Source of the DNA: Bacteroidales bacterium
GTDB taxonomy: Bacteria > Bacteroidota > Bacteroidia > Bacteroidales > GCA-2711565
Length of the DNA: 6,215 nt
Assembly (NCBI GenBank): GCA_029931995.1
Contig: JAOZQX010000082.1
Location: 1-6,215 of the forward strand
Direction of reading: 5' to 3'
In this document: positions 1 to 4,723 of the stretch, piece after piece
Layout: each line of letters opens with the position of its first letter
Numbering within the stretch: position 1 is the first letter of the stretch
Translations under genes and position numbers: made by a program
The notes under the pieces: generated by a model
Databases searched by the model: none
Seen by the model: the letters and a program-made list of their open reading frames with translations, nothing else
What the model was told of the DNA's origin: nothing

Positions 1-1
1 A

Positions 2-772
2 GTGTTAAACCAAATTGCAGCTAAATTTTTGGACGCAACCACCGATATTGTGCCCAATTGGAAATTAGCAACACCTGATCCAATGGTTACTGTTGGCCAT
101 TACTGCGAACCTTTTAAAGTAGAAATGGTAATTCGCGGGTATCTATCTGGTCACGCTTGGCGCGAATACAAAGCAGGTAAGCGTGAAATTTGCGGAATGC
201 CAATGCCTGAGGGAATGAAAGAAAATGACAAATTCCCAACACCATTGCTCACCCCAACTACCAAAGCAGATGTGGGTCATGATGAAGATATTTCGAGGGA
301 AGAAATCCTAAAACAAGGCTTAGTTAGCGATGCTGATTATATCAAATTAGAAGAATATACTAGAGCTGTTTTTCAACGCGGAACCGAGATTGCTGCTGAT
401 ATGGGATTGATTTTAGTGGATACAAAATATGAATTTGGAAAAGTTGGAGATCAAATTTATTTGATTGATGAAATTCATACCCCCGATTCTTCCCGTTATT
501 TCTATAAAGATGGGTATCAGGAACGTCAGGATAAAGATGAGAAACAAAAACAATGATCTAAAGAATTTGTTCGTGAATGGTTAATGGCAAATGGCTTTCA
601 GGGTAAAGAGGGGCAAGAAATTCCAACTATGGACGAAACTTTTGTTAACTCGGTTTCTGAACGTTATATCGAATTATTCGAAAACATTACCGGCGATAAA
701 TTCGTAAAAGCGGATGTTTCGGATGTAGTAGCCAGAGTTGAGAAAAATGTTACAGATTATTTGACAAAATAA
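2..772 (+). pseudogene. purC: SAICAR synthase (PurC), 5'-partial, interrupted by an in-frame TGA
   Basis: PurC is the cytosolic enzyme of de novo purine synthesis that joins aspartate to CAIR using ATP, giving SAICAR. The frame is open from the left edge, so the N-terminus lies outside the window; the GTG at 2-4 is an internal valine (family context [13 protein letters not shown]), not a start. Family hallmarks seen are [22 protein letters not shown] followed by GHDEDIS, the SAICAR signature LVDTKYEFG (visible residues 138-146) and [11 protein letters not shown] (156-166). TGA at 554-556 interrupts the frame after EKQKQ. The same frame then resumes as [19 protein letters not shown] and runs 71 codons to TAA at 770-772. 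Family members as I know them have Leu at the TGA (KQKQLSKEF), so one T-to-G change in a TTA codon explains it. No other lesion is visible, so the change is recent or a sequencing error. An ATG at 584 could only restart a C-terminal fragment. A strong terminator follows. Confidence 0.9.
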
Positions 773-795
773 ACACTAACATTCTGCATGCTAGC

Positions 796-837
796 ATAAA
801 AGAGGGCTGCAACCTTAAGGTTGCAGCCCTCTTTTAT
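796..837 (+). terminator. Strong intrinsic terminator after purC, probably bidirectional
   Basis: This is a perfect 42-base palindrome: a 19-bp stem with a GC-rich core (GAGGGCTGCAACC) and a TTAA loop centred at 815-818. The stem ends in AAAA/TTTT and is followed on the plus strand by ATTTTT. It lies 24 bases after the purC stop. The mirrored A/T tracts mean it can also stop transcripts coming from the minus-strand GIY-YIG gene. A separate 10-base palindrome, ATGCTAGCAT (788-797), touches its left edge. Its T-run abuts the repeat arm that begins at 841. Confidence 0.88.
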
Positions 838-840
838 TTT

Positions 841-876
841 TGTCATTCCGAAGGAGCAACGCGACTGAGGAATCTC
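841..876 (+). repeat. Repeat arm R1 (left arm, beside the GIY-YIG 3' end)
   Basis: 36 bases, starting TGTCATTCCGA and ending GAGGAATCTC. It begins right after the terminator T-run. Its last two bases form part of the GIY-YIG stop codon on the minus strand (TGA, read from 877 to 875). Left arms at 1238 and 1328 share both ends but differ in the variable middle. Confidence 0.8.
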
Positions 877-1177
877 AAACACTTTTTATATCCTCATTCA
901 AAAATCGCCATTCAGGATTGAATGAAAAAATCAACTCATTCTTTTTCTCTCGCCTCCACTTTTTAATTTGTTTTTCTCTTTCAAGAGCATGTTCAATATT
1001 TGTGAAGTGTTCGTAATATAAAAGATGATGGCAATTGTACTTCTTGGTAAATCCCTGAAGTTTGCCCGTTTCATGTTCATAAACCCTTCTCGCCAAATCA
1101 TAGGTAATTCCGACATAAAGAACGGATTTATGTTTATTGGTCATTATATATACGTGATAATTGTGATGAAGAGGCAT
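875..1177 (-). CDS. GIY-YIG nuclease family protein (UPF0213/YhbQ-like, single domain)
   Basis: A 100-residue protein consisting of one GIY-YIG domain. The first motif is HVYIMTN (residues 8-14), where HVY stands for GIY, and VLYVG (19-23) stands for YIG. These are followed by the family Arg in ITYDLARRVYEH (Arg30/31), FTKKYN (43-48), YYEH (54-57) and the presumed metal-binding Glu in ALEREKQIKKW (Glu66/Glu68), then NPEW (87-90). The fold cuts DNA phosphodiester bonds in UvrC, homing endonucleases and related repair enzymes; the cellular role of this short subfamily is largely unsettled. The start ATG fits because the domain begins seven residues later. The gene is enclosed by inverted repeat arms, and its TGA stop overlaps arm R1. 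A TAnnTTTG box (1182-1189) lies just upstream. All catalytic positions seem present, so an active nuclease is plausible; a link to repeat mobility is inference. Confidence 0.88.
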   Translation of the reverse strand: MPLHHNYHVYIMTNKHKSVLYVGITYDLARRVYEHETGKLQGFTKKYNCHHLLYYEHFTNIEHALEREKQIKKWRREKKNELIFSFNPEWRFLNEDIKSV

Positions 1178-1181
1178 AAAT

Positions 1182-1189
1182 CAAATTTA
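1182..1189 (-). promoter_or_regulatory. Candidate -7 box for the GIY-YIG gene
   Basis: The minus strand reads TAAATTTG, an exact match to the Bacteroidota TAnnTTTG element, between the ATG and repeat arm R2. No clear TTG -33 element is found at the usual distance, which would fall inside R2. Its position would put the transcript start almost at the ATG, so this is either a nearly leaderless promoter or a chance match in AT-rich DNA. Confidence 0.25.
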
Positions 1190-1198
1190 ATAAAAAAT

Positions 1199-1226
1199 GA
1201 GATTTCTCACTACGTTCGAAATGACA
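1199..1226 (-). repeat. Repeat arm R2 (right arm, beside the GIY-YIG 5' end)
   Basis: 28 bases. Read on the minus strand it starts TGTCATTTCGA and ends GAGAAATCTC, so it is inverted relative to R1. It forms the upstream boundary of the GIY-YIG unit, 21 bases before the start codon. An 11-base linker (AAAATGGATGC) separates it from the next unit. Confidence 0.8.
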
Positions 1227-1237
1227 AAAATGGATGC

Positions 1238-1316
1238 TGTCATTCCGAGTGAAGCGAAGCGGAATCGAGGAATCTCATTGATAGGATAGAGATTTCTCCT
1301 TACAGTCGAAATGACA
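1238..1316. repeat. Gene-less inverted-repeat unit R3/R4
   Basis: The left arm at 1238-1276 (39 bases, TGTCATTCCGA to GAGGAATCTC) and the inverted right arm at 1289-1316 (28 bases) are separated by only 12 bases (ATTGATAGGATA), so the transcript or single strand can fold into a hairpin. The arm ends match those of the GIY-YIG unit. The longer left arm has its own small inversion, ATTCCG (1242-1247) against CGGAAT (1260-1265). This unit has no coding capacity. Confidence 0.8.
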
Positions 1317-1327
1317 AGAATGGATGC

Positions 1328-1413
1328 TGTCATTCCGAGTGGAGCAAAGCGGAATCGAGGAATCTCCATCGAAGTTGAGAGATTTCTCCTCACTTCGTTC
1401 GTTCGAAATGACA
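1328..1413. repeat. Gene-less inverted-repeat unit R5/R6
   Basis: The left arm at 1328-1366 (39 bases) differs from R3 at two positions. The right arm at 1379-1413 (35 bases) is longer than R4 and contains a short TTCG iteration (TTCGTTCGTTCGAA). The 12-base loop (CATCGAAGTTGA) is unrelated to the R3/R4 loop. The linker before the unit, AGAATGGATGC, differs by one base from the one before R3, but the flank after R6 is different, so the tandem series ends here. Confidence 0.8.
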
Positions 1414-1423
1414 GGAAAGACAT

Positions 1424-1457
1424 TGAGCGTAGTCGAAATACCCTTCGGCTCCGCTCA
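1424..1457. repeat. Hairpin of a second dispersed-repeat family (TGAGCG..CGAA type)
   Basis: TGAGCGTAGTCGAA (1424-1437) and TTCGGCTCCGCTCA (1444-1457) are inverted with 12 of 14 positions pairing and a six-base loop. Similar sequences recur in Bacteroidota intergenic DNA as I know it, but copy number here cannot be seen. It starts 10 bases after arm R6 and lies 32 bases downstream of the minus-strand transglutaminase-like gene, where it could protect or end that transcript. No good U-tract follows on that strand; TTTTT follows on the plus strand. Confidence 0.6.
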
Positions 1458-1489
1458 GGGTTCCTTTTTAAATTTGCATATTTAACATT

Positions 1490-2368
1490 TTATAATACCG
1501 CCTGCTGCAATTTCTGCAACTCCGTTACCTTGTCTTTATAACCAATCTTTTCATAAGAGAAAATTAAGTCTTCCAGTAAACGATTGATCATCACCAAATG
1601 ATTAGCGGGAGTATAATAGCTATTGTCTTTGGGCAATTTCATTTGCTCTACATACAAATCCACCTCGTTTTTAGTAAAAATTGCTCCTTTATTAAAAGGA
1701 TTCAGGTAAAACATTACATCCGATTGACGAATGGCTGAATCTTCTTTAATGGAGTTGCTGTCGGCATAAGCCAGTATAAAATGCTTGGGTAAATTAATAC
1801 CGTAAACCGGAATTTTTAAACTCTGACACACAATTAAATACAATAAACCCAACGAAAGTGGATTGCCCAGTTTGGTGTCCAGCACATTGTTTACGAAGAA
1901 ATTATCGGGTGAGAAAAAGTTTTTTTTGTTCCCACGAAAGTGGTGTACATCAAAAATAATATGGTTGATAACCCGTATTTTTTCCAATCCGGTAAGATCG
2001 CTATTTATTTCCAGCCATACATCCTGAATAATCAAGCCCACTTTTTTAATGATGCTATCTATATCCAGATCAGGATAATTATAGCGGGAAACCAAGATGA
2101 AGCCTTTCAATAAATCGTTAAACTGAAAATGCGCCCAGTTATTCAACTCGATATAAGTATTCTCAAACTGAATTTCATGGATCAAATCCAAACTGCGCTT
2201 CTGAATTAAATTATCGAAGGAGTTTTCCCAGGTGGTTTCCAATGCAGAAATAGCATCCAATCCATAGGAAAAAATCTGTCCCTTAATCTGGTCATAAACC
2301 TTGTGATCCGGCTCATCCATTAAACGAATCAGCGCTTTCAACTCCTTATTTTTTGCTTGCTTTCCCAT
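1490..2368 (-). CDS. SirB1/transglutaminase-like protein (Transglut_core2 type)
   Basis: A 292-residue soluble protein without signal peptide or membrane segment. The C-terminal half carries the SirB1-like pattern: HHFRGNKKNFFSPDNFF (142-158), VLDTKLGNPLSLGLLYL (162-178), then LKIPVYGINLPKHFILAYAD (184-203). The N-terminal ~120 residues look helical and repeat-like, including a run resembling HEAT repeats. In true transglutaminase-fold proteases a nucleophilic Cys heads the helix that here starts at PLSL. That position appears to be Ser, as in other SirB1-like proteins, and Cys181 lies too far along, so I expect no Cys-protease activity; His196 is kept. The biological role is not established. 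The start ATG is the only one before the conserved N-terminal helix, and the next gene upstream points the other way, so it appears monocistronic. Two repeat families follow its stop. Confidence 0.75.
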   Translation of the reverse strand: MGKQAKNKELKALIRLMDEPDHKVYDQIKGQIFSYGLDAISALETTWENSFDNLIQKRSLDLIHEIQFENTYIELNNWAHFQFNDLLKGFILVSRYNYPDLDIDSIIKKVGLIIQDVWLEINSDLTGLEKIRVINHIIFDVHHFRGNKKNFFSPDNFFVNNVLDTKLGNPLSLGLLYLIVCQSLKIPVYGINLPKHFILAYADSNSIKEDSAIRQSDVMFYLNPFNKGAIFTKNEVDLYVEQMKLPKDNSYYTPANHLVMINRLLEDLIFSYEKIGYKDKVTELQKLQQAVL

Positions 2369-2667
2369 ACGGACTTGTAATAATAAAGATAATTATACAA
2401 AGACCGCAGTTTAAGGAAAGGAATTAAAACTTTTTAACAAAAAATTAATAATTTCATTTCCGGTAGGTATTTTTTCATTCGTTATTTGCCATTCACATTT
2501 ATTCAGGTTTTGTTTTCCTGCCCAAGTGATTTCTTCACAATTTAGGCAACAATTTATTAACTGGTGCTTATGACAAAAAAAAGAGAATAATTAATGAGTA
2601 ATAAATGCTTGTTGGTCATCAAAGAATATGAACAATATTATTTATTTTTGCTTAAAGAATTTGATTT
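2369..2667. other. Spacer between divergent genes, no supported gene
   Basis: About 300 AT-rich bases separate the divergent transglutaminase-like and SpeD-like genes, so promoters for both must lie here. The plus strand holds an exact TAnnTTTG box near its right end (2643-2650) and a 25-codon ORF (2594-2671) overlapping the next start. The minus strand holds a 59-codon open stretch (2411-2590) without a start codon. I see no RNA gene, transposon or strong hairpin. Confidence 0.6.
2643..2650 (+). promoter_or_regulatory. Candidate -7 box for the SpeD-like/zinc-ribbon pair
   Basis: TATTTTTG matches the Bacteroidota TAnnTTTG element exactly and lies 17 bases before the ATG. The TTG triplets at 2609-2614 are 28 or more bases upstream, longer than the usual spacing to a -33 element, so the promoter is incomplete on this evidence. 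Confidence 0.3.
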
Positions 2668-3024
2668 ATGAAAAATTTAGCGCCCAATATTACCCGCCAA
2701 CGATTACTCATTGAAGGGTTTTATAGTATAGCTTCTGATGAAAAAGTGATTGAAGATTATTTTAATATAATTACAACTAAACTTAATCTTAGGATGTATG
2801 GAGAACCGATTATTTTTTCTCCTTCCGATGACGGGAAAGAGGAAAATCAGGGTTATGATGCCTTTGTTCCTCTGATAGATTCGGGGATTTCGGTTTATAT
2901 TTGGTCGAATTTAAAATTTTTGTCCCTCATCATTTATACTTGCAAACATTTTGATGAAGAGCTTGCAATGAAGGTGACTAAAGAATTTTGGGGGATAGAG
3001 GAAGTTGAGTTTAAATCTTTTTAA
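2668..3024 (+). CDS. Divergent S-adenosylmethionine decarboxylase-like protein (SpeD fold)
   Basis: A 118-residue protein resembling prokaryotic class 1b AdoMet decarboxylases, which self-cleave at a Glu-Ser bond to form a pyruvoyl group and make decarboxylated AdoMet for spermidine synthesis. Here the cleavage region ESHISIHTW reads DSGISVYIW (71-79). Ser72, the residue that would become pyruvoyl, is kept, and so is Cys92 in YTCK. The 20-residue spacing equals that of Ser63 and Cys83 in the Thermotoga enzyme. The two His of that motif are Gly73 and Tyr77, and Glu before the Ser is Asp71. A block specific to this variant, YGEPIIFSPSDDGKEENQGY (44-63), precedes it. Processing and activity are therefore uncertain; a changed substrate or non-enzymatic role is possible. 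No other polyamine gene is nearby. It is probably cotranscribed with the zinc-ribbon gene starting one base after its stop. Confidence 0.68.
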   Translation: MKNLAPNITRQRLLIEGFYSIASDEKVIEDYFNIITTKLNLRMYGEPIIFSPSDDGKEENQGYDAFVPLIDSGISVYIWSNLKFLSLIIYTCKHFDEELAMKVTKEFWGIEEVEFKSF

Positions 3025-3025
3025 G

Positions 3026-3256
3026 ATGTTTATAATTTTTGGTGTAGGAAATAAAAAGGAGAAAGAAAAACAATCTCACAAAATGGAGCATTGTTATTAT
3101 TGCAATAACACCACCCATTGGCTGGCGGCTAAATCCAGCGATCATGTTTCACTGTTTTTTATTCCGGTCATTCCATATAAAACAAGTTATTCTTACCGTT
3201 GTCCAATTTGTAATACTGGCAGAAAAATCACCAAAGAAGAATACGAACAGTTCTGA
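3026..3256 (+). CDS. Small zinc-ribbon protein
   Basis: A 76-residue protein matching the small bacterial zinc-ribbon family that begins MFIIFG and has LFFIPVIPYKTSYSY in the middle. Two zinc knuckles are visible: CYYC (23-26) and CPIC (59-62), enough to bind one Zn. Between them a hydrophobic stretch, VSLFFIPVIPY (41-51), is a family feature and may pack as a beta-strand or touch membrane. I chose the ATG at 3026 over the in-frame TTG at 3005: family members start MF.IFG, and the TTG lies inside the preceding gene. The start is one base after the SpeD-like TAA, which suggests translational coupling and a shared transcript. Function is unknown. It ends with TGA. Confidence 0.8.
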   Translation: MFIIFGVGNKKEKEKQSHKMEHCYYCNNTTHWLAAKSSDHVSLFFIPVIPYKTSYSYRCPICNTGRKITKEEYEQF

Positions 3257-3304
3257 AAATTTCAAACAACAAATATTGCATAATAAAACTATTCTCCAAC
3301 AAGT

Positions 3305-3380
3305 AAAAGGGGTGAAGTTGCTACATTTGAGTGAACCTTAGGTTAAGGTATGATTGTATTAAAAATTATGCACCCCTTTT
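3305..3380. terminator. Possible terminator with a long loop between convergent genes
   Basis: AAAAGGGGTG (3305-3314) and CACCCCTTTT (3371-3380) form a perfect 10-bp stem followed on the plus strand by one more T. The 56-base interval contains its own small inversion, AACCT/AGGTT (near 3334-3344). The site is right for ending the zinc-ribbon transcript, 49 bases after its stop, but the loop is unusually long for an intrinsic terminator. Confidence 0.35.
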
Positions 3381-3387
3381 TGATAAC

Positions 3388-3447
3388 CGTCATTCCGGAC
3401 TCTTACAATCAATAACAATGAGATGCTGAATAAATCTCAGCATGACG
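3388..3447. repeat. Dispersed-repeat copy with CGTCAT/ATGACG ends
   Basis: The 60-base segment starts CGTCATTCCGGACTC and ends TCAGCATGACG, with outer inverted ends CGTCAT/ATGACG. Its right half is itself a hairpin, ATGCTGA (3423-3429) against TCAGCAT (3437-3443), with a seven-base loop. The sequence GTCATTCCG is shared with the outer end of the left arms at 841, 1238 and 1328, but the inner sequence differs, so I treat it as a related but separate family. The left arm looks truncated. It lies between convergent genes, like the first repeat cluster. Confidence 0.6.
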
Positions 3448-3517
3448 TTTTAGAAATGAAAACAATTTTGGATATTGAGTTTTTGGTAATTGTTTGTAGT
3501 TTGGTGCTTGTGTTTTG

Positions 3518-4576
3518 TTATTTATCAGCTGAAGTAGTTTTCGAAGGAAATACCATAGACGCCACCATACTCATCCCAAGAATAAATAAAACTGCATAGA
3601 GCGAATGTTGGGTTTCAAATCCAAAGCTTTCCAACCAGTGGTGAGCTAATAATTTCACCCCGATAAAAGTGAGTAAAATGGCCAAGCCATGTTTCAGATA
3701 ATGGAAATAGCTCATGGCATTTGTAAGTAAAAAGAACAATGACCGCAATCCGATTATTGCAAAAATATTTGAAAAGAAAACGATGTAGGGATCTTTAGTA
3801 ATTGAGAAAATGGCCGGTACCGAATCAACGGCAAAAATCACATCTGTAAATTCGATAACTAATACAACGATAAGTAAAGGAGTAATAAAACGTTTGCCGT
3901 CTTTTCGGATGGTAAATTTTTGTCCTTTATAAGTTGAAGCAACCGAAAAATAACGAGAGGCAAAACGCACCACAGGATGATGAGCAGTGTCAATTTTATC
4001 TTCTTTGTTACGGTTAATAAACATCTTGACTCCGGTATAAACCAATAAAATTCCAAACAAATAAAGCGTCCATGCAAACTGTTGGATAAGGGCGGAGGCC
4101 GCGAAAATAAAAATAAACCGCATCATAACTGCGCCCAAAATTCCCCAAAACAATACCCGATGATAATATTGTTTTTCGATGCCAAAAGCCATAAAAATCA
4201 TAATCATCACAAAAACATTATCTACCGAAAGTGCATATTCAATTAGGTAGCCAGTGATGTATTCTAATCCTAAATTTTGTTGGTAAACCCGCAGAGCTTC
4301 ATCAAAGCTTAATCCACTGATTTGTATCGGATGTTGAAATTTTTGAATGATTTGTTGCAGATGATCTAGGTCGCTTATACCATGAATGAGCTGGCCATTT
4401 GTTAGAATTAAGAAATAAAACCCGAGTGCAAAACTAACCCAAAGTGTGGTCCAAAAAAGTGATTCTTTGAAGGAAATTACATGGCTTTTCCTGTTGAACA
4501 GACCCAGATCAATAATCAGAATAGTAAAAATAAAGATCAGAAAAATACCGAAAAATAAAAGTTCGCTCAGGTTCAT
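3518..4576 (-). CDS. TerC/Alx-family integral membrane protein (probable metal exporter)
   Basis: A 352-residue polytopic inner-membrane protein with about eight or nine hydrophobic segments. The two TerC acidic motifs are intact: EYALSVDNVFV (113-123) and IEFTDVIFAVDSVPAI (241-256). Asp119, Asn120, Glu242, Asp245 and Asp251 sit within membrane segments, as expected for cation transport. Studied relatives (E. coli Alx, Bacillus MeeF/MeeY) export Mn2+, and TerC itself is tied to tellurite resistance; the substrate here cannot be read from sequence. A ~45-residue insert at about 62-107 (HGISDLDHLQQ onward) is, as I recall, common in Bacteroidota members. It would lie between the second and third membrane segments. 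The ATG directly precedes the first hydrophobic segment. No neighbouring ter genes are present, so tellurite annotation is not warranted. It is divergent from glnA. Confidence 0.88.
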   Translation of the reverse strand: MNLSELLFFGIFLIFIFTILIIDLGLFNRKSHVISFKESLFWTTLWVSFALGFYFLILTNGQLIHGISDLDHLQQIIQKFQHPIQISGLSFDEALRVYQQNLGLEYITGYLIEYALSVDNVFVMIMIFMAFGIEKQYYHRVLFWGILGAVMMRFIFIFAASALIQQFAWTLYLFGILLVYTGVKMFINRNKEDKIDTAHHPVVRFASRYFSVASTYKGQKFTIRKDGKRFITPLLIVVLVIEFTDVIFAVDSVPAIFSITKDPYIVFFSNIFAIIGLRSLFFLLTNAMSYFHYLKHGLAILLTFIGVKLLAHHWLESFGFETQHSLYAVLFILGMSMVASMVFPSKTTSADK

Positions 4577-4600
4577 CGTAAAAATATCAGTTTAGGGCTA

Positions 4601-4618
4601 CAAAAATAGCCAAAGATA
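4601..4618 (-). promoter_or_regulatory. Two candidate -7 boxes upstream of the terC-type gene
   Basis: The minus strand reads TATCTTTG (4611-4618) and TATTTTTG (4601-4608), both exact TAnnTTTG matches, ending 24 to 34 bases before the ATG. The second lies in a small hairpin, GGCTA/TAGCC (4596-4611). Neither has a convincing TTG -33 partner at normal spacing. The leader this implies is too short to hold a yybP-ykoY manganese riboswitch of the kind that controls some terC/alx genes. Confidence 0.3.
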
Positions 4619-4723
4619 TTTATACTGGGTAAAAATAATTTTTATTCAAATGTAATCAACTGATATATCGCAATTATTTAGTAATTTCGGCATCCGATTT
4701 TTAACCTGTTAAACAAAATAGAT

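Larger units (their letters stand above)
841..1226 (-). mobile_element. Candidate inverted-repeat element carrying a GIY-YIG gene
   Basis: A left arm (841-876) and an inverted right arm (1199-1226) enclose a single small ORF and little else. Outer ends read TGTCATTCCGA on the left and TCGAAATGACA on the right; inner ends read GAGGAATCTC and GAGATTTCTC. The outer inversion extends four more bases, TTTT before the left arm and AAAA after the right (837-847 against 1220-1230). Two neighbouring copies of the arm pair (1238-1316 and 1328-1413) have the same layout but hold only 12 bases between the arms. I infer that the gene-bearing copy is a full element and the others are gene-less derivatives. 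No target-site duplication is evident. Alternatively, the gene is a resident whose flanks were colonised by repeats. Confidence 0.45.

Noticed and set aside
554..556. TGA recoding (reassigned code or selenocysteine) in purC
   Set aside because: TGA ends the GIY-YIG and zinc-ribbon genes normally, Trp is coded by TGG throughout, the expected residue is Leu, and I see no SECIS-like structure nearby.
1199..1413. CRISPR-like array because of repeats with regular 90-base period
   Set aside because: Arms alternate in orientation, the linker between units is itself repeated, only two periods exist and no cas gene is visible.
1187..1541. Open frames of 76-78 codons running through the repeat units on both strands
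   Set aside because: They consist of translated repeat arms (EIPRFRFAPLGMTASI-type strings) in tandem. They follow the repeat period, show no gene-like start context and are typical spurious calls from such repeats.
3144..3341. 65-codon plus-strand frame overlapping the zinc-ribbon gene
   Set aside because: A shadow of the zinc-ribbon gene in another frame; the CxxC motifs and family match belong to the 3026 start frame.
3456..3599. 47-codon plus-strand ORF with a hydrophobic start (MKTILDIEFLVIVCSLVLVF)
   Set aside because: It runs antisense into the terC-type 3' end, has no supporting upstream signal, and its C-terminal half is merely the complement of a conserved gene.
3859..4077. 72-codon minus-strand frame inside the terC-type gene
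   Set aside because: A different frame within a well-supported TerC protein, without any recognisable motif.
4577..4723. yybP-ykoY manganese riboswitch before the terC-type gene
   Set aside because: The leader between candidate -7 boxes and ATG is only about 25-35 bases, and no multi-helix conserved core is visible.
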